Assembly (NCBI GenBank): GCA_963728935.1
Contig: CAVSMC010000001.1
Span: forward strand, 2,232,001-2,296,000
Direction: 5' to 3'
Source of the DNA: CAVSMC01 sp963728935
GTDB lineage: Bacteria; Pseudomonadota; Gammaproteobacteria; Burkholderiales; Casimicrobiaceae
Length of the DNA stretch: 64,000 bases
Positions 57,443 to 64,000 of the stretch are shown piece after piece. The notes beneath the pieces were generated by a model. That model had not been told where the DNA came from. It made no database searches and saw only the letters and a list, made by a program, of their open reading frames with translations. The stretch's first letter is position 1. Every line of letters begins with the position of its first letter. A program made the translations under genes and the position numbers.

Positions 57443-58453
57443 GTGAATACCTATACCAAATTCGCAGTGGCCGTCGCCTGCGGCGCGATGTTCGTAGGCA
57501 GCATCGCCGAGGCTGACGTGCGGGAGCAGACGTTCCGCTGGACAACGGCAAACCCCGTCGGTCACCCGATTCCAATGGGTGGACAGAAGTTTGCGGAGCT
57601 CGTCGCCCAAAAGAGCGGCGGCAAGATGCAGGTCAAGCTTTTCGCTGGCGGTGTGCTGGGTGGCGACGTTCAGGTGCTCTCGGCCGTGCAGGGCGGCACG
57701 ATCGACATGACGTCGATGAACTCGGGAATCCTCCAGAGCCAGGTCAAGGAGTTTGCGATCGTCGACTTCCCGTTCCTTTTCAACGATCCGAAGGAAGCGG
57801 ACGCGGTGCTGGACGGCCCTGTCGGCAAGGCGCTTGCGGACAAGCTACCCGAGAAGGGCCTGGTGCACCTCGCCTATTACGACCTCGGCTTCCGTCAACT
57901 CACGAACAGCAAGCGTCCGATCAAGACGGCCGATGACATCGCCGGGCTGAAGATCCGTGTCATTCAGTCTCCCATCTACGTCGACACGTTCGCTGCGCTC
58001 GGGGCCAATCCCGTTCCGATGCCGATCACCGAGGTCTACACCGCGATGGAACAGAAGACCATCGATGGTCACGAGAACCCGTTCACGGTGATCGAGACGA
58101 ACAAGTTCTACGAAGTGCAGAAGTACCTGACGGGCAGCCGGCACATCTACAACCCGCAGACAATGATGATCAGCAAGAAGACCTGGGACCGCTTGAACAA
58201 GGACGAACAGCAGATCCTGCTTGACGCCGCCAAGGAATCGCAGGTCTACCAGCGTCAGGTTTCCCGGGACGCCCAGGACAAAGCGCTCACCATCCTGAAG
58301 ACGAAGATGGAGTACACCGAACTTCCTCCGGCCGAGATTGCAAAGATTCGTACCAAGCTGAAGCCTGTCATCGAGAAGTACAGCGCCAACGTGGGGCCGG
58401 AATTCTCGAAGCAAGTCTTCGCGGAAATCGAGAAGGTTCGGGCGGCGAAGTGA
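57443..58453 (+). CDS. dctP: TRAP transporter solute-binding protein, DctP family
   Basis: The 336-residue protein has a Sec signal ending near SIAEA and the DctP landmarks FAGGVLGGDVQVLSAVQGGT, FPFLFNDPKEA, LKIRVIQSPIYVDTFAALGA with the substrate Arg, and TVIETNKFYEVQKYL. A GTG start at 57443 follows GGAGAGGG. No DctQ or DctM gene lies beside it, so the membrane subunits must be encoded elsewhere or shared. It is the first gene of the LysR-linked set. Confidence 0.92.
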   Translation: MNTYTKFAVAVACGAMFVGSIAEADVREQTFRWTTANPVGHPIPMGGQKFAELVAQKSGGKMQVKLFAGGVLGGDVQVLSAVQGGTIDMTSMNSGILQSQVKEFAIVDFPFLFNDPKEADAVLDGPVGKALADKLPEKGLVHLAYYDLGFRQLTNSKRPIKTADDIAGLKIRVIQSPIYVDTFAALGANPVPMPITEVYTAMEQKTIDGHENPFTVIETNKFYEVQKYLTGSRHIYNPQTMMISKKTWDRLNKDEQQILLDAAKESQVYQRQVSRDAQDKALTILKTKMEYTELPPAEIAKIRTKLKPVIEKYSANVGPEFSKQVFAEIEKVRAAK

Positions 58454-58543
58454 GCGCAGTCGGCCGCGCCTTCGCCGCGCTAACGTGTCGCTTCGCCACC
58501 ACGGCTTCTCCGTGTTTGTCCGCGCGCCTTGATCGAACGTAGC

Positions 58544-59500
58544 ATGAAGATTTACTTCCTGGGTTCCGGTGCCCTTGGCAGTGCCATCGGCGGTGCCCTT
58601 TCCGAAGCGGGCGCGGATGTCTGCCTGATCGATGCATGGGCGGAGCACGTCGAGACCATGAACCGCGATGGCCTCAAGCTCCGCGAGAACGGCGTCGATC
58701 GGGTCGTCCGCGTGCGAGCCGCATGCCGGCCGGACGGGCTACCTCCGGCGGACCTCGTCATCGTTCTCGTCAAGTCGTACCACACGCGAGAAGCCATTGC
58801 GTCGGCGGGAGCGCTCATCGGTCCTTCCACTGCCGTGATGTCGCTCCAAAACGGCATGGGGCACGAGGACATCCTCGCCGAGGTCGTTGGACGCGACCGC
58901 GTGCTTGGCGGCAAGACCTATCTCGGCGGGGTACTGCTGTCGCCCGGTCACGTCATCGCGGGACTGAAGGACAAGGAAACGATCATCGGTGAGCTTGACG
59001 GCTCGGTTACCGATCGTGTTCGACGAATCGCCGATGCATTCAACCGTGCCGGGCTCGTTACGCGGGTCAGCGACAACATCCGAGGCACGATCTGGGACAA
59101 GCTGCTCATCAACGTAGCAACGGGCGCGCTGGCTGGAATCACGCAGCTCACCTACGGGGCGCTGTACCGCGTGGCGGAGGTCAAGACCTGCGCGTTGGCT
59201 GCGATCGCCGAGGGAATTGCGGTGGCCAACGCCCAAGCCGTAAGGCTGTCGTATGCCGATCCGGAAGGTCCGTGGCTGAAAGCCGCGGAGGGCCTGCCGC
59301 CAGAGTTCAAGACGTCGATGCTGCAAAGTCTCGAGAAGGGTGCAAAGACGGAAGTCGACTTCATCAATGGAGCCGTGGTGCGCGAGGGCATGAAGTGCGC
59401 AGTGCCCACCCCGGTAAATCAGGCACTCGTCGCCTGCATCAAGGGCATCGAGTATCGGATGGAGCACGACGCGGTCGTGCGCGCGCGGGCGGCTGCTTGA
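58544..59500 (+). CDS. 2-dehydropantoate 2-reductase-like oxidoreductase (ApbA/PanE family)
   Basis: The 318-residue protein has the N-terminal NADP motif FLGSGALGSAIGGAL and the C-terminal helical domain with the catalytic Lys region IWDKLLINVATG. It starts ATG 58544. The context is a catabolic set and not pantothenate synthesis, so it is likely to reduce or oxidise a different 2-keto or 2-hydroxy acid. It lies 90 bases after the TRAP receptor gene. Confidence 0.85.
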   Translation: MKIYFLGSGALGSAIGGALSEAGADVCLIDAWAEHVETMNRDGLKLRENGVDRVVRVRAACRPDGLPPADLVIVLVKSYHTREAIASAGALIGPSTAVMSLQNGMGHEDILAEVVGRDRVLGGKTYLGGVLLSPGHVIAGLKDKETIIGELDGSVTDRVRRIADAFNRAGLVTRVSDNIRGTIWDKLLINVATGALAGITQLTYGALYRVAEVKTCALAAIAEGIAVANAQAVRLSYADPEGPWLKAAEGLPPEFKTSMLQSLEKGAKTEVDFINGAVVREGMKCAVPTPVNQALVACIKGIEYRMEHDAVVRARAAA

Positions 59501-59519
59501 GGCGGGAACGGGAGAGAGC

Positions 59520-59927
59520 ATGGCCTACGCGCGCAGATCCTACGTCGAGCACGTCGCGGTGCGCGTCCGCGACATTCGCTGGCACATCCGGTTCTTCCGT
59601 GAGGCACTCGGAATGGAGATCCGCGAGGTCGACGGATCCCCCGACGACCCGCGTCAAGTTTGGCTCACCGGTGGCGTGCAACTGATGGCCGATTCCGGGT
59701 TCGTGGGCGCCGAGGGACGACTCGGACACCTCGGTGTGATGACGGAGGACCTCGAGACGGCGCTGGAGGAGGTCTACCAATGGGGCGTTCGCGAGCTGCC
59801 GCAGGGACGTAACTGGGTCGAGTTGCCCGACGGTCTCTCGATCGAGCTCATCCAAGCCAGTGGCGGCGCTGTCGAGGCGGCGCTTGCGATCAACCCGCGC
59901 GTACCCAGTTCTATCGACTCGTACTGA
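59520..59927 (+). CDS. VOC (glyoxalase-like) family protein
   Basis: The 135-residue protein has one VOC unit: VEHVAVRVRDIRWHIRFFREA at the start with a His metal ligand and a late Glu in LPDGLSIELIQ. GGGAGAG precedes the ATG. It could be a metal-dependent isomerase, lyase or dioxygenase for an intermediate of the set. It starts 19 bases after the previous gene. Confidence 0.82.
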   Translation: MAYARRSYVEHVAVRVRDIRWHIRFFREALGMEIREVDGSPDDPRQVWLTGGVQLMADSGFVGAEGRLGHLGVMTEDLETALEEVYQWGVRELPQGRNWVELPDGLSIELIQASGGAVEAALAINPRVPSSIDSY

Positions 59928-59943
59928 TCGACCAGAGGCAGCG

Positions 59944-60396
59944 ATGACCAAGATCCTGATGCTCCACGGCATCAATCACAACATGTTCGGCAAGCGTGAC
60001 CCGAAGCAGTACGGGACGATCACGCTCGCCCAGATCGACGAAACGATGCAGAAGCTCGCGAAGGAGCTCGGGGTCATGCTGACGAGCTTCCAGACCAACA
60101 GCGAAGGCGAGATGTGCGAGCGCATCCACAAGGCGTTCCTTGATGGTGAGGGCGCAGTAGTGATCAACGCGGGTGCCTGGACGCACTACAGCTACGGCAT
60201 CCGGGACGCGCTCGCGATCCTGACCGTGCCGATCGTCGAGATCCACATGTCGAACATCCACGCGCGCGAGGCGTTCCGCCATCACTCGGTATTCGCCGAG
60301 GTGGCGAAGGGCCAAATCTGCGGCTTCGGCGTCGAGAGCTACTTGCTCGGGCTTCGTGCAGCGGTCGCTGCGATCGCCGAAGGGAACACGAAGTGA
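59944..60396 (+). CDS. aroQ: 3-dehydroquinate dehydratase type II
   Basis: The 150-residue protein matches AroQ/QutE: the catalytic Arg18 and Tyr23 in GKRDPKQYG, FQTNSEGEMCERIHKA, INAGAWTHYSYGIRDAL and VEIHMSNIHAREAFRHHS. The opening is LHGINHN where most AroQ have LNGPNLN, so it is a divergent member. It is expected to interconvert 3-dehydroquinate and 3-dehydroshikimate. Its place with TRAP, CoA-transferase and shikimate dehydrogenase-like genes points to a catabolic, not biosynthetic, use. Confidence 0.88.
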   Translation: MTKILMLHGINHNMFGKRDPKQYGTITLAQIDETMQKLAKELGVMLTSFQTNSEGEMCERIHKAFLDGEGAVVINAGAWTHYSYGIRDALAILTVPIVEIHMSNIHAREAFRHHSVFAEVAKGQICGFGVESYLLGLRAAVAAIAEGNTK

Positions 60397-60878
60397 GCAC
60401 GCCGCAACCGCAAGGGGCGAGCAGCCAGGCGCCAGAACGGTACTGGGACGACGCCAAGGTCGGCGATGAGGCGGTGACGCCCTCGATAACCGTCACCGAG
60501 CAGCACATCATGACGTATGCCGAGTTGACCGGCGACTACACGCCGGTCCACACGGACGAGGAATACGCGAAGACGACGCCGTTCGGCACGCGCGTCGCGC
60601 ACGGCCTGTTCGGGCTGTCGCTCGCAGACGGCCTGAAGACGCGCGCGGACTATCGGTTCGTTCCCGGCATGTCACTGGGCTGGACGTGGGACTTCCTCGC
60701 ACCCATCAAGATCGGCGACACGCTGCATGTCCGCTTTCGCGTGGGCAGCATGCGCACGGTGAAGCGTCCCGGCTGGGGCATCGTCGTGCTGCCTTCCGAG
60801 CTCGTCAACCAGCGCGACGAGGTCGTACAGAAGGGCGAGCATCGGCTAATGATCCCTCGCCGACCCGGCACGTTCTGA
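60393..60878 (+). CDS. MaoC-like (R)-hydratase/dehydratase
   Basis: The 161-residue protein has the hot-dog fold motif: YAELTGDYTPVHTDEEYA with the catalytic Asp and His, and FGTRVAHGLFGLSLADGL. GTG 60393 overlaps the aroQ stop by four bases. It hydrates or dehydrates an acyl-CoA or a related enoyl compound, consistent with the CoA-transferase encoded next. Confidence 0.9.
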   Translation: MSTPQPQGASSQAPERYWDDAKVGDEAVTPSITVTEQHIMTYAELTGDYTPVHTDEEYAKTTPFGTRVAHGLFGLSLADGLKTRADYRFVPGMSLGWTWDFLAPIKIGDTLHVRFRVGSMRTVKRPGWGIVVLPSELVNQRDEVVQKGEHRLMIPRRPGTF

Positions 60879-60916
60879 GCGCCGTCTCGCGCCCCATCGC
60901 ACGAATCAGGCATCCC

Positions 60917-62149
60917 ATGTCGCAGCCACTTCCTCTGGACGGCATTCGCGTCGTCGATTACAGCCACTTCCTCGCCGGTCCCTTCCTTTCGCGCTGCCTC
61001 GCGGCGATGGGCGCCGAGGTCATCAAGGTCGAACGACCACAGGCGGGCGATGCCGGTCGCGCGCATCCGTATTTCAAGGACGGGCAGAGCGGCTACTACA
61101 TCCAGCAAAACATGGGCAAGCAGGGGCTGTGCGTGAACCTCAAGGACCGGCGCGGCCTCGCCTTGATGCACAAGCTGACCGACACAGCGGACGTATTCGT
61201 CGAGAACTATCGGCCTGGCGCGCTCGACAAGCTGGGGCTGGGCTACCAATCGCTGGCGCAGCGCAATCCGAAGCTCGTCTATTGCTCGGTGTCGGCGTAC
61301 GGTCACACCGGCCCCGATTCTGCTCAGCCGGGCTTCGGGCTGATTGCGGAGGCGAAAAGCGGTGCGATGGCGATGGTCGGTGTTCCCGGCGAGCCACCGC
61401 CGCTGTTCCGGATGGCGCTCGCCGACATGTACACCGGCATCCACGGCGTCGCGGCCGTTTGCGCCGCGTTGCTGGGCCGCGTTAAGTCGGGGCGCGGTCA
61501 ACACATCGACATGGCGCTCTACGACTGCATGGTGTCGATGCACGACTATGCGGTGCAGTGCTACACGCTCTCCGACGGCAGGGAGATCCCGGTGCAGACC
61601 GGACACGACCTCCCCAATTCGACGCTGTACGGCGTGTTTGAGGGACGGGACGGTTATTTCGTGATCGCGGCGCAGGTCGACGACGCATGGGAGCGGCTAG
61701 CGAAGCTAATCGGAGGCGATCCACTCGCCAACGATGCAAGGTTCCGCAGTCCCGAAGGCCGCAACGCCAACCGCGAGGTGATCCTGCCAATCGTCCGCGC
61801 GTGGGCAGAGGCGCAACCTTCGGTCGCCGCGTGCCTTGCCGCGCTCAAGTCGGTCGACGTGCCCTGTGCCAAGGTCCAGCGCATCGACGAAGTGCTCGCG
61901 GACCCGCAGGTCCAGGCGCGCGGCATGATCGTCGAGCAGGACCACCCGGTCCTCGGCCGCATCCGCATGCCGAACCTGCCGTTCCGCTTCTCGGATTGCG
62001 ACACATCGCCGCGAAGCACGGCGCCGTTGCTCGGGCAGCACAACCGCAAGATCGCGGCGGGCCTCGGCTACCCGCATGTCGAAATCGACGCGATGGTCCG
62101 CGACGGCGTCCTCTACGCCGAGGATGCCGTGAGCCGCCTCACGGTGTAG
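60917..62149 (+). CDS. Class III CoA-transferase (CaiB/BaiF family)
   Basis: The 410-residue protein has the family N-terminus LDGIRVVDYSHFLAGPF and the catalytic Asp170 in MALADMYTGIHG. It transfers CoA to a carboxylic acid through an aspartyl-CoA ester intermediate. It starts at ATG 60917, 38 bases after the MaoC gene. It probably activates the imported acid before hydration by the MaoC enzyme. Confidence 0.92.
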   Translation: MSQPLPLDGIRVVDYSHFLAGPFLSRCLAAMGAEVIKVERPQAGDAGRAHPYFKDGQSGYYIQQNMGKQGLCVNLKDRRGLALMHKLTDTADVFVENYRPGALDKLGLGYQSLAQRNPKLVYCSVSAYGHTGPDSAQPGFGLIAEAKSGAMAMVGVPGEPPPLFRMALADMYTGIHGVAAVCAALLGRVKSGRGQHIDMALYDCMVSMHDYAVQCYTLSDGREIPVQTGHDLPNSTLYGVFEGRDGYFVIAAQVDDAWERLAKLIGGDPLANDARFRSPEGRNANREVILPIVRAWAEAQPSVAACLAALKSVDVPCAKVQRIDEVLADPQVQARGMIVEQDHPVLGRIRMPNLPFRFSDCDTSPRSTAPLLGQHNRKIAAGLGYPHVEIDAMVRDGVLYAEDAVSRLTV

Positions 62150-62163
62150 CGCAGGGGACGGCG

Positions 62164-62985
62164 ATGACCGACCAATACGCGCTGTTCGGCAATCCGCTCG
62201 GCCACAGCAAGTCCCCGCTGATTCACGGCACGTTCGGGCGCGAGACCGGGCAAGACATGAGCTACGAGCTGATCGAGGCCCCGCTCGACGGCTTCGCGGC
62301 AGCGGTAGCGGATTTCCGCGCACGGGGTGGGCGCGGCATGAACGTGACGATGCCGTTCAAGCTCGAGGCATTCGCGCTTGCGACGGACCTGTCGCAGCGC
62401 GCTCGCCTCGCCGGTGCAGCCAATGCGTTGAAGGTCGAAGGCGAGCGCCTGCTGGCCGAGAATTTCGACGGCGTGGGGTTGGTCAACGACATCCAGCGAA
62501 ACCTCGGATTTCCGATCTCGGGCAAGAGGGTCCTCCTGTTGGGCGCGGGTGGCGCGGCGAGAGGCGCGATGCTTCCGATCCTCGAACATCGGCCCGCCGT
62601 GCTGACCGTTGCGAATCGCACGATCGCCAAGGCCGTCACGCTCGGCGAGCAGTTCCAATCGATGGGGCCGATTGAGGTCGGCGGTTATCGTGACATCGGC
62701 TCGCGCACTTACGACATCGTGATCAATGCGACGTCGGCAAGCATGCGGGGCGAATTGCCTCCTGTTGCTGCCACCGCGTTCACGCCGGGGTGCCTCGCGT
62801 ACGAGTTGGTGTACGGCAGGGGGCTAACCCCTTTTCTGCGCGTCGCGCGTAAGGCGGGTGCAGGACATCTCGCGGACGGCGTCGGCATGCTGGTCGAGCA
62901 GGCGGCCGAGGCGTTCGCATGGTGGCGCGGCGTCCGTCCAGGAACTGCTCCCGTCATTGCGGCTCTGACGGTGGCTCTCGTCTGA
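62164..62985 (+). CDS. aroE: Shikimate dehydrogenase-like protein
   Basis: The 273-residue protein has the substrate loop NPLGHSKSPLIH, Lys66 in NVTMPFK, Asp102 in ENFDGVGL and the NADP motif GAGGAARG. It is a full-length AroE or quinate/shikimate dehydrogenase homologue. It ends the plus-strand set, 14 bases after the CoA-transferase gene. With aroQ this gives two quinate/shikimate-type steps in one catabolic set. Confidence 0.9.
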   Translation: MTDQYALFGNPLGHSKSPLIHGTFGRETGQDMSYELIEAPLDGFAAAVADFRARGGRGMNVTMPFKLEAFALATDLSQRARLAGAANALKVEGERLLAENFDGVGLVNDIQRNLGFPISGKRVLLLGAGGAARGAMLPILEHRPAVLTVANRTIAKAVTLGEQFQSMGPIEVGGYRDIGSRTYDIVINATSASMRGELPPVAATAFTPGCLAYELVYGRGLTPFLRVARKAGAGHLADGVGMLVEQAAEAFAWWRGVRPGTAPVIAALTVALV

Positions 62986-63225
62986 TCGCGACACCCTTTG
63001 CGAAGCGTCAATGGCGCGTTCGGGCGGGATCGCGTTCGTGCCAGTTGAACGTCGGCTTTTCGTAGCGTCGAAGTCTGGAACGGGTCGATAGTTCGCATTC
63101 CCTCAGCGGCGGCGTACGGCTCCTAACCGTCTGAAGCATCCGGGCAATCGCGACCAACGGCGGCAAGTGGCCGACTTCTGCCGTGGCTTACCGCCGGCGG
63201 GCTATCTAACCTAATAGATCGAGGT
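62986..63225. other. Intergenic stretch of 240 bases
   Basis: No gene was found. It contains GTCTGGAACGGGTCGA (63073-63088), whose complement recurs with one mismatch at 63842-63857 beyond the SnoaL-like gene. Confidence 0.5.
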
Positions 63226-63681
63226 TTAAGCCTCGCCCTTGAGACGGCCGATCAGGCCGTGAATGTCGCCAAGCACGAACAGGTCGCGGACTTTCGCTCC
63301 GTCAAAGGTGAAGATCGGCATGCCTGTCCACCAAACGTGGCGAAGACTTGGTGGCACGCCGAACAATTCCTTGCGATGGAAGCCGTGGAATCGCATCTTG
63401 CCGCTGACACGGTTGCCTTCCTCGATCATCGCCAGGATGTCGGTGGTGTATTGGCCGAAGGCGCCGGTCACCCAGTCGACGTAGCTCGCGAACTGATCGT
63501 GCCCCACAAGCGCAGGCCCCAGCGAACCGCGGAATGTAAAGCCCTCGTGGAAGATCCTCGGTATCAGGGTCTTGTCAGCGTGGTCCCACAATTCCTTGTA
63601 GAACACCCGCACCGTTTCCTTCTGAGGTGATAACGCGACGTCTTCGAGATCGAGCGCGGATTCGTCCGTAAAGTATTGCAT
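63226..63681 (-). CDS. SnoaL-like / NTF2-fold protein
   Basis: The 151-residue protein has an NTF2-like pattern, with VRVFYKELWDHADKTLIPRIF near the start, FTFRGSLGPALVGHDQFASYV, and VRDLFVLGDIHGLIGRL at the end. This fits ester cyclase or SnoaL-type proteins. ATG 63681 is the natural start. It is convergent with the aroE gene. The reaction is unknown. Confidence 0.82.
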   Translation of the reverse strand: MQYFTDESALDLEDVALSPQKETVRVFYKELWDHADKTLIPRIFHEGFTFRGSLGPALVGHDQFASYVDWVTGAFGQYTTDILAMIEEGNRVSGKMRFHGFHRKELFGVPPSLRHVWWTGMPIFTFDGAKVRDLFVLGDIHGLIGRLKGEA

Positions 63682-64000
63682 CTTGAACACCCGCAAGTTG
63701 CCGGCGAGTAACACTATCATGCAGTTGACGCGACCGGGGCCGATGGGAAGATGGTCGGGCACAACCGTCGAGCGTCCGCTTCGGAGATGAGGCGCTACGA
63801 CAGTTTGTGGCCGAACGGCGACGAAGCTCAATTCTCGCGAGTCGACCCATTCCAGACCCGTCGCGTCTGAAGGAATAGGCGACCGAACCTCGACATTGGC
63901 CGACGGAACCCACCGCTTGCGCCGGCGACGCGGCGTGCTCGGTTGCACAGCCGAAACGGACCGTGGGAAGATCGTAGCCCCAATTTTGCGCGGCCGCGCC
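63682..64000. other. Last 319 bases without a supported gene
   Basis: Frames here are short or shadow-like. The stretch may contain the upstream region of the SnoaL-like gene and sequence of a gene that lies past the window edge. Confidence 0.4.

Overview
The window is GC-rich, gene-dense DNA that reads as the chromosome of a soil- or water-type betaproteobacterium, probably Burkholderiales. This is inferred from the many TRAP and ABC uptake operons next to dehydrogenase and CoA-transferase genes, the family of the broken tyrosine integrase, and the REP-like elements with CCCGCGAANGCGGG palindromes. No rRNA, tRNA or CRISPR was found. Both window edges cut into sequence; only the left edge clearly cuts a gene.

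Region 1 (1-13.3 kb) is the most unusual. A TRAP transporter (dctPQM) and an FAD oxidoreductase are followed by a full corrinoid methyl-transfer module: B12-binding protein, UroD-type methyltransferase, methyl-THF/corrinoid methyltransferase, Fe-S ASKHA reactivator, a MetV-MetF-like reductase fusion and a DUF1638 protein. A phytanoyl-CoA-dioxygenase-like gene lies on each side. It looks like an uptake and B12/folate-dependent demethylation pathway for an unknown methylated compound. An identical 11-mer lies upstream of both the TRAP operon and the corrinoid operon.

Region 2 (13.4-21.3 kb) is a sugar or polyol locus: a CUT1-type ABC transporter, two zinc dehydrogenases and a beta-propeller lactonase. 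Region 3 (21.3-24.9 kb) has a Xre/RES toxin-antitoxin pair with a visible operator, htpG, and a convergent VOC gene. Region 4 (25.0-32.1 kb) is a tight set of unfamiliar combination: a TIR-membrane protein, a large unknown protein, an ABC ATPase and NatB-like permease, a divergent inorganic pyrophosphatase and a DUF5996 protein.

Region 5 (32.1-51 kb) is mixed: DUF1993, the DUF2868/DUF3482 pair, a hydrolase gene broken by several single-base frameshifts, a fused osmolyte-type ABC protein, an MFS pump, a lipoprotein, DUF72, a LysR remnant, DUF3667, an HlyD/MacB-type export operon split by nine 119-bp REP-like units, a D-threonine-aldolase-like enzyme and a serine hydrolase. One further copy of the same 119-bp element sits inside the sugar ABC operon with identical spacing to its flanking genes.

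Region 6 (51-56.3 kb) looks acquired or unstable: a secreted double-hydrolase gene of lower GC, gene-poor DNA, a Na+/H+ antiporter and an integrase pseudogene with an internal micro-inversion. Region 7 (56.3-64 kb) is a catabolic island: LysR regulator, TRAP solute receptor, ketopantoate-reductase-like protein, VOC protein, AroQ- and AroE-like enzymes, MaoC hydratase and class III CoA-transferase, then a SnoaL-like gene on the other strand.
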